Part shown: positions 44,455 through 56,500 of the stretch, piece by piece
Position numbering within the stretch: the stretch's first letter is position 1
Layout: every line of letters starts with the position of its first letter
Assembly: GCA_965153455.1 (NCBI GenBank)
Contig: OZ234496.1
Coordinates: 2,542,001 to 2,606,000, forward strand
DNA from: Sphagnum compactum
Lineage: Eukaryota > Bryophyta > Sphagnopsida > Sphagnales
Length of the DNA stretch: 64,000 nt
Reading direction: 5' to 3'
Program-made: the position numbers and the translations under genes
The notes under the pieces: generated by a model
The model's database searches: none
Seen by the model: only the letters and a program-made list of their open reading frames with translations
Told to the model about the DNA's origin: nothing

Positions 44455-45117
44455 GGATCTTTCTACATATATTGCACACACTTTGGCACTAGAAAGCACA
44501 TGAGGCAGCCTATTGATGTGAGTTTACATGTTACTAATGTTCTGGCAGATGGTGAGACCATTAACAGAGACATTGATTGTTACATAATACATTTACATTT
44601 GTATAAATTGCAAGCACACTGAAAGTTCAAACAAGGATCATCAAACCTTACAAGTTTCTATGCATGTTTCTAAACTTGTCATCTTGAGTTCTTAGATGGA
44701 CACATGGAAATTACAAGATCAAAATATTATGAAGTTAATTACCCATATCTAATGGTTAACAGATGGAAAAATCTCTTTAAATCAACCAATCATAATTTGT
44801 GAAAAAACTCTCTTAAATTAACTAAACACAATATGAAAAAATAATTTAAATTAGTTAATCACACCGGGTGAAAAAACCCTCTTAATTGATTAGTGTTGTA
44901 GGTTGATTTAACTAATAGGTGTAATTTCCACCTAAATTTGAGCATCACTCATTACCATCTTGTTTCACTAGCTTAATTGACCTGTCCGTAGCGACTGGTC
45001 CCCGTTCACTAGGGGGTTAACATGTTTTACCATGATTTCTTATAGTGAATCTGTCCTAGTTCACTCAAATCTTAGTGAAATACAAGGTGAACTTGGTCAC
45101 ATCTCCTAGTAGTGCTA

Positions 45118-45640
45118 TGTACCTACCTAGTAAGCCTAGGTTAAGCTACCTACCTTGTAAGCTTAGGTGGTTTAAGCTAGACTACATACCTAATAGGCTT
45201 AGGTGGTCTAGGTTAGGCTACCTACCTAGTAGGCCTAGGTGGCCTAAGCTACTTACCTAGCTAATAGGATAGGCCACTTATCTACTAGGCCTAGGTGATT
45301 TATGTTATGTACTTAAAGGGCCTAGGTTACGTACCTATAGTAGGCCTAGGCTAGTAGGCTACTTACATGGATAATATATAGGTTTACTTAATAAGCTTAA
45401 GTCATCTAAAATACTTACTTAAAAGGTTTACATTACCTAGTAGGTTTTTTAATAGTTTTAAGCTACATCCTAGATAACCTACTAGGTAGGTTTAGGCTAG
45501 GCTACCTAACTAGGCTACTAATTAAGTTATTACCTAACAAGTAACCTACTAGCTTATTAGTTATGTTAGTCAAGATAAGTAGTTTAGGTCTAACTTATAT
45601 TGTTAAGTTAAGTAGGTAGTTTAGGCTTAATAAGTAATCT
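45118..45640. repeat. Right subterminal repeat array of the outer CACTA element
   Basis: CCTACCTAGTAAGCCTAGGT, CCTACCTAGTAGGCCTAGGT, ACTAGGCCTAGGT and related words repeat every 30-40 bp. They mirror the array at 37600-38417. The inner CACTA insertion split this outer element just beside the left array. Confidence 0.85.
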
Positions 45641-46295
45641 AAGTCATCAAATGAGTATGACTCATTTGATTAAGAGTCAAATCATAATGGTCAATTTAAT
45701 TAAACCCCTATCCATTCAATATGGCCAATTTGACTAAACCACCGCCATTTTGATAGAGGTTTGTACATTTTGACAAGATTTTTGGCTTAACACTTGGTCA
45801 AAAAGGTCACTTTAGTCAAATGTATTAGTAAAATATAACATGTTTTTTCATGTTCCAAACCTTTAGTCAAAATGGACATACCCTTCGGTCAATGTGAACA
45901 CTTCAGTGAAGTTAACCTTTTGAAAAGTCATGATTTTCTTGTAGTGTTTTGCTGAGTTTGGGCATAAACATTATAACCATATTGGACTATGTAACAATAG
46001 AACATGATGTAAAAGAAGTGAACATTGATTGTAATCTTGATTTATTTAACAATAATGTCCAACCAAGGATTCCAAACATTAGTAGCTCAAGTCACAATCA
46101 AACTCCTAGCTCAAGCCATGCTTGGTCACTAGCATTGGCCCATTCATTTCACTCTTCAACACATCAAATAAATGCAAAATAGCCAACAGAATTGAGACCT
46201 TGGACAAATCAACTATGAAGTCTTCCTCAAACATCATTAGACCACATTTTCCTCTTTAAGTCACAAGACCCAACAATTTATGAAGAAGCAATTTC

Positions 46296-47250
46296 ATTGA
46301 TCATTATACATTTTTCATTGTGTACGTTGATGACTTGTTACTGATTGGGGATGATGAAAAATGATTAGAGTTCTTGGAGAATGTTCTCATTCACAGGTTT
46401 GAAATGTTTAAACTTAGTTTTATGAACACTTACATTGGGCTTCGATTCATCCATGTGGCAAAAAGAATATTCTTATTTCAACGCAAGTATATATCAAGAT
46501 TTTGGAACGGTTTGAAATGAACAACTGTCACAAATTTTAGACTCCCATGGTGGAAGGAATTCACTTCATGTTTGAAATGGGAACAGAAGAGGTAGAGCAA
46601 ATTCTCTATAAGCAAATGGTAGGAAGTTTCATCTTTCTCACACACATTGCGTTTGACATACCTATGTTATAATTGTTGTGAGTAAGTTTTTGAAGAATCC
46701 ACCGTAGGCACATCTCAAAGCACTTCGACAAATTCTAAGTTACATCAAAGGGACACTGGATTATGGAATCTTGTACTTGCATGAGAACAATCTAGTTTTG
46801 AATACCCACAACAATTCAGATTGGCCTCGTGATTTAGACGACAAACATTCAAAATTGAAATACTTATCAAGCTTGGAGTGTCACCAATTTTTTGGTCTAG
46901 TAAACAACAACCCACTATCTCATTGTTTAGTACTGAAGTGGAATATCGCTCTTTGACAAATGCAATAAAAGAAATAATTTGGTTCCAAATCCTACTTTTG
47001 GAGGTGCATCTTCTGGACAACAAGCCAATGATTACAACATGTGACAACCAAAGCGTGATCAAGCTAGTGAGCAATCCAATGTTTCATGTGAGAAAAAACA
47101 CATTGAAATCCATCACCATTACATCGGGAGCATGTGCATGCCGGAGATTTGGAAGTTGTGTACATGCCTACAACCATTCAACAAGCCAACTTGCTTTCCA
47201 AGCCATTAGGCATCACTTGGTTCAAAGAATTGAGGAAACTTGTTACTAAG
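46296..47250 (+). pseudogene. Copia reverse transcriptase tail and RNase H remnants
   Basis: IVYVDDLLLIGDDE contains the YVDD catalytic box of reverse transcriptase and is followed by an in-frame TGA. Most of the domain upstream of it is missing. RNase H follows: ILSYIKGTLDYGILYLHENN, then TEVEYRSLTNAIKEIIWFQI and CDNQSVIKLVSNPMFHVR, with frame changes between. This matches the Copia order integrase-RT-RNase H and fixes the element on the plus strand. Confidence 0.92.
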
Positions 47251-47361
47251 TAGACTTCAGTACTTTTATTGTTTTTCATTGACTATGACAAATAGAAGAT
47301 ATAGAAAATATGCACATTTATCTTTAAAATAGTCTAGAAAAGAACTAGGTTTGAGGGAAGG

Positions 47362-47671
47362 TGTTGATGCATGTTTAAACCTAATTTCTTAATTTAGCAA
47401 CTAGAATAACGTAAAATATTCTAATTCTAAATTATGATGGATAGGCATGGATCACATCAAAATGGACACACCATCCATGCATTTGCTGATCTCTATGTGC
47501 AACCGTTGATCTCTTAAAATGGATCCACCACCGTCCATGGTTTAGTTACCACCACTTGGGCTGTTTTTTGGATAGCACTTAATTTTGGACCTTTCTTGCT
47601 CGGAAGTAAGTAGCTTGACATTTTGTAAGCATTATTTTTCTCTTCAATAAAAAATAGTTGTTGTTTCAACA
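47362..47671 (+). repeat. 3' LTR of the Copia element
   Basis: It runs TGTTGATGCATGTTTAAACC to TTGTTGTTTCAACA and is preceded by the purine tract GAGGGAAGG. It lacks the insertion present in the 5' LTR and shows many point differences from it, so the Copia insertion is old. Confidence 0.93.
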
Positions 47672-48650
47672 ATTGTGGACATTCAATGTATTTTGTAAAT
47701 GTGTTTATTTGGTTTTTTGCTTTGTTATGTTTATTGAGCACAATTTTTTTCAACAATTATTTCAATTAGAATATTAATTTATATATTTTAAAAATAAAAT
47801 GATGTTTAGAAAACTGGTGTTTGATAACCAATTGTCATGAAAAAAAGAAAAGAACTGGCCTTTAACCTGAAAACAAGCTTGTAATGAAGAATATTAGCAG
47901 GCAGTGAAAAGGCACAGATAATGCAAATCCGAACTGGGGGTCAAACTCCTGTGAGCACCAATTTAGGTGAGATATCCAGTTTGGTCCCCTCTTCTTCTTT
48001 CATGTGTACTGTTTTCATCCCAACTTTTGATTCATCCCCAGTTTCAGTGAAATGTGACCCCAGTTCCCCCCTCATTTCTGGCAATTGAAAACCTCCAAAA
48101 TAATCACTTCATTTTGCAAATTATTAATTTCACTTCTTTGCAAAATTTCGCCGATTAAAAAAGGGCTCTTTGATAACTTCCCTGACAACTCTCTCTCTCT
48201 CATTGGGAGTGAGCTCTTTCTTTCGTTTTTTAAATGGTGAAAATTTAGTGTTTTTTGGGGGGATTTTAGTTGCCAAATTTCGAATTTTTTCCAAATAATG
48301 TTTTTTTGCTAGATCCTATCCTAAGTTCTAATAAGTTGCCAAAAAATAGAGACAGATACTAGTTTTAAAAAAAAGAAACTTTCATTTAAATTTTTTTTTT
48401 GCCAATCTGGCTAAAGCATCTTATGAATTTGATGACCACTTCAGCCACATCACAAAATTGAAAAAAAAAAAAATTAACACAAAAAAATCACCGACTCAAA
48501 ACCAGTTGCTCGGTGTACAATCCCTTTTGTGCCACCAATTCACAGTTAAAAAGACAGCTGCTAAACAAGTACTGGGTGTTAGCTCCGCATCATCATCATC
48601 ATCATAGCCTCCTTGCATTCGTGCGTGGAAGCTGACTCGTGGATTGAAGA
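47672..48650. other. AT-rich intergenic sequence
   Basis: No gene was recognised. It contains T- and A-runs, a CTCTCTCTCTC patch near 48190 and an ATC trinucleotide run near 48589-48604. Confidence 0.5.
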
Positions 48651-48736
48651 TTGTTGTGGTATAATTCAATCGGTGATGAAATAGGTAAAGGGGTGTTCTT
48701 AGAAAGCGCTATTACTCCAGGCCAAAAAGAATGGCA

Positions 48737-48856
48737 GCCAATATTAGGAATAGAATTTCCATGCAAAACAATGAGAAGTCGTGTCGTCATGGAGGAGCCA
48801 ATATTAGGAATAGAATTTCCATGCAAAACAATGAGAAGTGGTGTCGTCATGGAGGA
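48737..48856. repeat. 60-bp tandem duplication, 2 copies
   Basis: The unit starts GCCAATATTAGGAATAGAAT and ends GTCGTCATGGAG. The second copy starts exactly 60 bp later and differs at one base (AGTCGTGTC against AGTGGTGTC). Because 60 is a multiple of three, an ORF at 48651-48860 reads through as a 20-residue repeat (PILGIEFPCKTMRS...). I do not take that ORF as proven coding. Confidence 0.96.
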
Positions 48857-48860
48857 GTGA

Positions 48861-50149
48861 AGGGGGCCACCCTTTTCCTCTTCTTGAAGATCATCGTATT
48901 GTGAATTCAACGCAACAAGGGGTGTGTGTCACACTGTCGCCTTACCATTTACATTAAAAAGTATCTTAATGCAAAAGAAGAATTATGTAAATTCAAATAT
49001 TTCACCATACAAAAGAATAATATAATCTTCAAAAAAAGCTTCTAAAAGACACCAAAATCCTTCAAGATATCATAACTCTGATAACTAATCTCAAGTTTCA
49101 ACACAAGCCAAAAATATTATCTTTCAATAATCCTCATTTAAAAATAGACCTATTATTATTACTTAGCTGGGGCCAAAATCCGCTACTATAACTCTTTAAT
49201 GAATCTAAACACAATATCCTTCTTGCCTTGGTAGTAGGCAAGCCCACTAAACCCTAAACCCCAGGCTTTCTTTTTTGGGTGTGCAGGCTTATGGCCACTA
49301 GATTATAACAGTGTGCAACAGTACTAGTTAGATGACGATGCCGCCTTGAGCATTTGCCATGTGGCCAGTTTCTGGAAATCCAAAAACATAATATACAAAG
49401 TATTATTATTATATGCATCGTGGTGTTGTTGTTTGACTGCTTGTAAAACCCCAAACCCGAGTTCCTTCATCACTGTAAAATTTGTGTAAAGCTCAAGTAA
49501 GTTGTGCTCTTTCTTCTTATGTTTTGTTTTGTTTTTTGTTTTTTTCAAAAGAGGACTCTCGTCCAGTGTGAATTTAGAAACTCCTATTTGTTTGGTTTGA
49601 TTTTGCAAGACTGGTTTTCTCACTAACTAACTGAATGTGAGTGACACGTCCCTCTGGATATTTTTTTGAGGACAATCTGCAGCAACTGGCTGATGATGGG
49701 TTACTGTAACATTTCACTAACAAGCCTGAGAAAGCTTCAGTCTTCTTGTGTGTAATTCTGTGTGTGTAGTAATAGTAGTAGTATAGCAGCTTTTGTTAGC
49801 TTTTGTAGCTTTTTGTGGGTGGTGTCTGGACTCTGTCATTTGTAGTCTTCCTGTTACTGTTTCTAGACTTGTGAGATCTTCTTACTATCGCACTGCTGCT
49901 GTTGCTGAATTTGGTCTCATTTTTACTATTATTGTTGTTTTGGTGTTTTTTTTCTTGTGGGTTGCTAGGATTTGGAAAGAAGGAATTAGTAGGACTTCTC
50001 TTGGGTTGGTGATACCATTCTTCTTCTTCTTCTTCTTTTTGCTTTCTGTTGTGTTTCTCCTCCCCATTGTAAGATTTGGGTGCTTCTTCTTCTGTCTTTG
50101 ATTGAAAGAAACGATTGGGTCTTGTCCTACCATAGAGAGTTCTTTCCAA
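48861..50149. other. Upstream region and leader of the ORP gene
   Basis: It contains a telobox-like AACCCTAAACCCC at 49250-49262, long T-rich tracts and TTC-rich sequence near 50020-50040, as expected for a plant promoter and 5' UTR. No separate gene was recognised. Confidence 0.45.
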
Positions 50150-52495
50150 ATGAGCCCCAGCGCAAGTGTGGGAAAGACTGCAGACTCGAGATCAAACTTT
50201 TCTCATACAAAGGCAGGATCAACAATCAACCCCGTGGACGATGGACCGGTGGAATCCACAAGTCCGCAAGAGTATTTTTCTGCTGCAGAAGAACAAGAAC
50301 AAGAAGCAGGAGAAGAAGAAGACCTAACCAACAAGGTTCTTGTGGTGACAGCTCCATGCAGAATAGAGAGATGTCAAGGGCCGGGTGCAAAGGATCTGAA
50401 GAGATCCAAAAGCTCTATTCAGGCAACTGTCTTTGATCTCTTCAAAGGCTTCAGTCCTGGATCTGACCTAACAAGGCTCCAATTACCTCCCCAGTTCAAT
50501 CTCCCCAAGTCCCAGCTGCAAGCTTATGGAGAATCAGTCTACTGTTGTGCTCAAGACTTGCTTGGCATGTGCACAGCTGGTGCCACTCCTCTTGACAGAT
50601 TCCTAGCTGTAGTTCGATGGCACATCTCTACCACTCGGCCTGCTCCATTTGCAAGAGCACCTTACAATCCTATTCTTGGAGAAACTCACCATGTTTCTGT
50701 TGGTGATCTTAATGTGCTTTGTGAACAGGTTTGCTTCTTTTGAACACTCTTTCATATTTTTCTAACGAAAAAAGATACACACGCATACCACACCCATTTT
50801 TTTCTGTAGATGGCTGCAATAGAATTATCACATGTTGGGTTTTGGAAAATCTAAACCCTGAGTGGGATGCATAGTGGGGATACAAAATTCATCAAACAGT
50901 ATAGAAGCATGGACATGATGAGAATGAGCATAGGTTGCAATGCAATCATGCATGGCATTTTGTGGCTTACATGGCAGGTGTCCCATCATCCACCTGTGAG
51001 TGCTCTGTATGCAACCAGTGGCTCAAAGAAGCTTCAACTGCTTTGGTGGCATCATGCAGTTCCACGCTTCTGTGGTAATGTAACAACACTCTCTGCTACT
51101 TTTTGTTGTGGTTCTTGACTTGTGAACTGGTTTACTAACAAACCTTTTGTGTTCACCTGGATTCTGTCCTTTCTTCTAATCTCTGCCACAAACAAAATGA
51201 AGGAATGATGAGCCATATTCTCTTCAGGGTTTAGTGTTTAGGGACAATGCAATCTGCCAATTTTGAACAAATGATTGGTAGATGAAATGTTACAGTTTGG
51301 TACTGTTTTGTGGATGAAGGCAAAAACCTCCTTATCTGAGTAAGGTTATCTGATGGGATTGCAGAACAAGTTAAGTTCTGAATTCAGTGGAACTTCATCC
51401 TGTTGACAGTGATTTTATGCTGGAATTCTTCTTCATTTCTGGACTTGGAAGCTAATATGACCTAATGTTTTTGGCATTGTAGGAAATGGGGTTGAGATCA
51501 CAATTCTGGGACAGCGGCAGCTGAAGCTAACAGAACATCATGAGACTTATGAGACCTCTTCTCCAAAACTGTTTATACGGTTCTTCCCAATGCCAGCCAA
51601 TGAGTGGCTTGGCAATACGACAGTGCGTTGCATCAAGTCAGGTCTAGAGGCTTCTGTAAGCTTTAAAGGAAGGGGGTTCTTTGGGTTTCGTGGATCCAGC
51701 AACAGAGTCTCAGGAAAAATCTGGGAGATCTCAACAAAGAGAGTCTTGTATGAACTTAATGGATCATGGGATAAGTGAGTGCCTAATCTTTTTCTCTGCT
51801 TCATACAAGTTTTCACTTTTTCACTTAAAATACAGGATGAAGTTGCCTTCAGAGGTCTTCTAAACTCAGACTGTTGTTGGTGTCCATACTGACATTGTTC
51901 CATCATGTTGGCAGGGTTGTGACTGTGAAGAATAAGCACTCGGGGGAAATTTGCAACTTGTATGATGCCCAAGATGCCATAGTTGACATCCATGCGCCTG
52001 TTGTAGAGAATATGAAGGTAGAATTGATTTAAAAACCCTAAACCCTTTTTCATTTGGTTTTTTTTAGCACTTTTGTAGGTCATTATTTTGAGAACTAAAG
52101 GACACAGAAAAAATGTGACTTCTGTTTGTTTCTTGAGAATTATCATGGCTCCAAGGTACATGCTGCAGCAATATACAATGTGGAGATTAAAAAATCTATT
52201 TGTTTGATATCTGAAATGTTGGTTGCTTTGTTTGTAACATGATTAGGGTGTATCGTCAATGGAGTCAGTGAATGTATGGTCAGATCTTACTGATGCTCTC
52301 ATCAATGGAGAGAGTGCTCAAGCAATGCGAGAAACAAAGAGGAGACTAGAGGAGATGCAGCGGGAATTGGAACAGAAGCGTCATGCATCAGGCATTGTCT
52401 GGACCCCTAAACACTTTAGGTCAACAAAAGAGGGAAATTGGGTGTGGCATGATGAAGCTGCACATGTGCCATGCGCTCCCTTGGTGGTTAAGTAA
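50150..52495 (+). CDS. Oxysterol-binding protein-related protein, short type (ORP3/ORP4-like)
   Basis: Exons are 50150-50728, 50978-51074, 51483-51774, 51915-52017 and 52247-52495 (TAA), with GT-AG borders and consistent phases, about 372 residues. The start is ATG 50150 (MSPSASVGK). The acidic N-terminus lacks a PH domain. The lipid-binding ORD core follows: FDLFKGFSPGSDLTRLQLPP, QFNLPKSQLQAYGESVY, RAPYNPILGETHHVSVGD and NVLCEQVSHHPPVSALYAT, which holds the EQVSHHPP family fingerprint. Then come SPKLFIRFFPMPANEWLGNT, GLEASVSFKGRGFFGFRG and a C-terminal coiled coil (RETKRRLEEMQRELEQKRH) before WTPKHFRSTKEG. ORDs bind a sterol or PI4P and exchange lipids between the ER and other membranes. This is the plant short-ORP layout and it appears intact. 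Its natural lipid cannot be told from sequence. Confidence 0.95.
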
Positions 52496-53520
52496 ATGCA
52501 CATTACTCAGCAACAGAGCTTGTGTATAGGGAGGAAGAATAGTTACATTAATGGGTAGCATCAATTGCATGCTACTATCATAGTAAATAGAGCATGCTAC
52601 ATTTGTAGGTCAAAACTTTTGCCATGGCAATGTCAGAATTGAAAGGAGAAATTGACATTTGGTATACATGTACAAATCCATACAAAAATGGACCCTGCAG
52701 TGTATGTAAAGAGATCCCAATTCATCTTCTCTGAATTCTTCAGTGAAAATAAATCTTCCAAATTCAATCCATTCGTAATACTGTGAAACATTAATTATTT
52801 GTTGCCACAATTTGGCTGAGACATGTGTAAGGTGTGTTCTATGCAGGTCATCCATGAGTTGCTTTCTGAATCATGTCTGCAGTGCATTGCATTTCCACAA
52901 TGTTGATTTTAGGCTGTGCAACTCATCTGCAACAATGTGGCGATTGCATGTGCTCCACGTGAATGTGGGAAAAACTTACACCATACCCAAGTCAGCTTTC
53001 TAGATGATGTCTGTGAGTGCAGACTTGATAGCTCAAATGCTTTAGTCTCAGATTTGAAACTTGAAACTTGCACTTTCAAGGTTTGGTTAGAGAACATCAA
53101 AACTTCTAAACACAAGTAATAAGAGAATTTGGTTCATGATAAAACAAGTACCTAGGCTAATCTACAATGCACATTTGAATTTTAAGCTTCTTCATTGTAA
53201 CACAATGTGGCACAAAGTTCTACTGGGGGAGTGAAGTCACTCATACCCTTGTCATGTGGTGATGGTACTTTGACATCCGACCTTGCTTTAGTATGGGTCA
53301 ACCAATCAAGAAAGTCATGTGGATTGTTTAAGCTGAACTTCAATCATGCACCTCATTCAGTAGCTAGGGGTTTGATAGTGATGGTTTTTGTACACCTACA
53401 TGATTGTTTTCACCGAAAACAATATACAACTTTCCACTATCATTTTCATTTTTCTTTTCACATTGCATTGGGGCATATTTTGTGTTGCATTGCACATGTT
53501 AGTATGTAGAATGGCTGTTC
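52496..53520. other. ORP 3' UTR and flank
   Basis: The sequence after the ORP stop is moderately AT-rich. Short ORFs around 52812-53119 and 53207-53509 show no domain and are not called. Confidence 0.4.
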
Positions 53521-56500
53521 TTTTACATATGTCTTTTAACCATGGCTAAACATTTTGTTGGAGTTTGTCCAATTGCCATGGTGGAAGAGCTCTATTGTCT
53601 AATTAGCAATATGCTATTGTCTTCAATTTTAGTGAATCCTAATATAATCATGACTTGTGACAATAAAAGGATGATATTGTCATTCCATTGGACATGAGTC
53701 TTTGTCAAGGCCTTTGTTACGAGGACCTTTGTTTGCTTAGTTCCTTTTAGGACCTTTTGTGAAGTTTAGGTCCACCTTATTTGGTGTCATCAACCTTTGA
53801 GTACCTAATCGTCCAACTAATAATGACGAGATTTTGAATGCAAATTCAAAAATGTGGAGTTTGGTCCCCATTAGTCTTTTGCATTGATTTTGTTTCTCCT
53901 TGTTATTGTATCACTCCTTTGGAAGGTATCAAAAATTTGGGTGCATCTTTCATTGATGAGTATTTACTTAAAGAACAATTGACATGCAGATTTATTTCTT
54001 AACATGGAAACCTCCAAATAGCTTATGGATTTTAATTCATTGTTTTGTGCAACATTCATCTTAACTCTTATGATGCTTCCCTCACTTTTTAGCAATTTTA
54101 GATTTATTTTTCTCTTTTTAGTTTGAGCTATGACTTGATGCTCTTATTCCTTTTGTTTCATGTTTCCGACCTTTCTATGTTAAGAATAAGATTTCGTTGA
54201 AATATTTTTAAAAAATATTTCAGGATTTCATATTGAATTACATTTTGTGAGTGGTTGGATTTAGGTTTATATATGTTTGATTTATTCTAGATTTTATGCA
54301 AGTTGAGAGTTCTTTGGTCATCATAGTTTTTGTGCCCATGATCACATGGGCAATGCATTTGCCTCCTTCATTTAAAAACATACTTTTCATGTGCTTATAT
54401 ATAGTTGTGCACCCTTCTTTCATCCACCTTTTAAAATTCCCATTAAAATGTTGAAAAATTGTCCATTCCAAAGAAATGGTCTAGAAACATTATTTTATTG
54501 GGCAAATTTTCATTTTGTGTTGACAAAAAGAATCCAATGTGAATTCTACAAAGGGTTTTTCGGGAAAACTATATATAAAAGTTGCTAGATTTTGAGGAAA
54601 AAAAAAAGTTAGAAGTTAAACTGTGAGTTCTTGTAGGTCACCAAAACTATGCATGATTCCCAAAATTTCCTCATGTCCTATTTGACCTCTAGACAACTTT
54701 GGTTCATTCCTTTAATGGATGACCACTAGTCCACCTACTAGACAAAATTGAAAAAAAAAACCCTTGTCCACACCTTTGAAGATGTTTTTTCATTGTTGGT
54801 TTCACATGAACAAATTTTGGTGAACACTTTGCATTTGTGTATCTATCAATTAAGGAAGGTAATTTGCTTGTTTGTCATGTTGAAATCTCCCAACCATGAT
54901 GCTTCCCACCGCATTCAAGGTACCATTCAAAAGCTTGCGATGAGTACGAGTGCACCATGGGTGTATTGAGGTGGTTTTGCAATATGCAAACCTACATGTT
55001 GCAAAAGTTATTAAATATTGAACAATTTTGTCATTGAAAATTCAATAAAGTGAAAACTAAAATCTTTAGTGGAATTAGTGTGTGCTCTTGGCATTATTGG
55101 AAAATGATTAATGATTATGATTTTATGGAGGTGATTTTCTAATATTTTCGACCTAAATTGCAAGAGATATTGAATTTTGGGTAATGTTTGTTGTTGAAAC
55201 TACAATAAAGTTTCAAATTTTTAATTCAATTAGTTGGCCAACAAGTTTGCATTTGGGCCAATAGCAAATGGCACATTAATAATTTTTAGTTAAAAAATTA
55301 TGGCCAATACAAGATGCATGGAAAAAATTGTAAATGTTTCACAAATTTACATTAGAAGAAATTTTGTAATATGTAATCATTCAATTTGCAAATCTATTTT
55401 ATTATTTTTACAACTAGTCATTATCTTTTAAACTTCACGATTATTTTCGTGACTATGATGCAACTATTAAATTACACATCTTTCCATATTGACTAAAATT
55501 TTGAATTTTTCATCTTCAAATAGATTCCTATGTTCATTTAGTTGCAAAATTAGTTGCAATTTCATTACTTATTATGGTGTGTCCATGCATTTACTAATGG
55601 ACACTTGGGTTTTGTGGATTAAATTAAGAATATATTATATAGATTTTATTTGAGGTATATTAAATATGTATTTGACCATATTATGGGCATATTGGATTGA
55701 AAAAAAATCATTTTGATTTTGTATGGTTCATTTAAAAACATACCATACTTATTGAAATATGATTAATTATAGTAATGAAATCATATTAATATGATCTAAT
55801 TGTTGTATTAAACAAGCATTAATTATCTAGAAATTATTATTTTCAAATAATTCATTAGTTAGTATAAAGTATGAACTAAATAATTCAATTGAATAATTTA
55901 ATTATATTTAAAATAATAAATAATAAATAAATAATAAATTATTTTAATTTATTTTATTAATTAGACATTAAATCATAAACTGATACAATAATTAATCATT
56001 ATTCATGAATAATTCATATTATTTAATCGATTAACTAAAAAATATGAAATAATAGTTAGTTAATTAAAAATAACTTTATTTCTATCAACAAATGAATAAG
56101 TTTATAAATAAATAATTTATATTTAATATTTATCAATCAATGACTTGTCAATAATTTATTGAATACTATTCAATATTTAGTTGCTATGAAATAAATAATT
56201 ATTCAGATAATAATTATCTGATTATTTCTCATTTAGTTAATTCTGAAATATTTCAATAATCTGATTTAGGTAGTTAATCAAGAGTTATGGTAATAGCTAA
56301 TGACTTCTAATTAGTAAATATTTAGTTAGCCAATGAATAATAAATAATGAATTCTTCACAAATTAAATTGTCTAGTTATTATTAATGATTAATTAGAACT
56401 TATTTAATATTTACTTAATAAGTAAATAACATTCATAATATATTTTTTCTAATTTTTAATTTTTAATTAGTTAATATTTATTAATCAAGAATTATGTTTA

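Larger units (their letters stand above)
38421..45114. mobile_element. Inner CACTA-type element carrying captured host gene fragments (Pack-CACTA)
   Basis: The left end is CACTACTAGGAAAGTGTGG. The right end, as reverse complement, is CACTACTAGGAGATGTGAC. The first 11 bases are identical. Three-base flanks CTA (38418-38420) and CTA (45115-45117) form the target duplication, inside the subterminal array of the outer element. Multiple TTCACTA/TAGTGAA words lie just inside both ends (38440-38580 and 44960-45080), forming its own subterminal repeats, different from those of the outer element. Between about 39.4 and 44.5 kb it contains exon-intron fragments of several unrelated host genes on the plus strand and no recognisable transposase. 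It is about 6.7 kb and must depend on a transposase supplied elsewhere (inference). Confidence 0.9.
37331..45946. mobile_element. Outer CACTA (En/Spm-type) transposon inserted in the Copia element
   Basis: The left terminus is CACTATAAGAAATCATGACT. The right terminus, read as reverse complement, is CACTACAAGAAAATCATGAC. Both continue TTTT, giving about 22 bp of near-identical TIRs that begin with the diagnostic CACTA. Three-base flanks TTT (37328-37330) and TTT (45947-45949) are the expected target duplication. Inside both ends lie arrays of AGGCCTAGG/ACCTAGG-type words, the subterminal repeats typical of the superfamily. Without the inner insertion it is about 1.9 kb and non-coding, so it was a non-autonomous copy. 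It interrupts Copia just after YDPTTWKILVIKNVVFY. Confidence 0.93.
34344..47671 (+). mobile_element. Ty1/Copia LTR retrotransposon, degenerate, host for nested insertions
   Basis: The 5' LTR (34344-34998) and 3' LTR (47362-47671) both run TGTTGAT...TTTCAACA. They share GCAAGTAGAATAATGTAAAA (3' copy GCAACTAGAATAACGTAAAA), the GCTAATCTCTACTTGCAA-like segment and a shared end. Flanks ATTAT and ATTGT fit a 5-bp target duplication with one change. A PBS-like TGGCATTAGAGC at 34999-35010 resembles the plant Copia tRNA-Met site TGGTATCAGAGC. A purine tract (GAGGGAAGG) precedes the 3' LTR. Remnants in order: gag (EGSSNYIVWEIKLIVIIKKE), GAG-pre-integrase (LWHQRIEHLNFRNLHDLSNG), integrase (36113-36370), a RT piece with IVYVDDLLLIGDDE (about 46313), and RNase H (TEVEYRSLTNAIKEIIWFQI). 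Many stops and a large RT deletion show it is dead. Without insertions it would be about 3.8 kb. Confidence 0.95.

Noticed and set aside
49796-50149. Minus-strand Lys/Glu-rich ORF
   Set aside because: It arises from T/C-rich leader sequence of the ORP gene read backwards.
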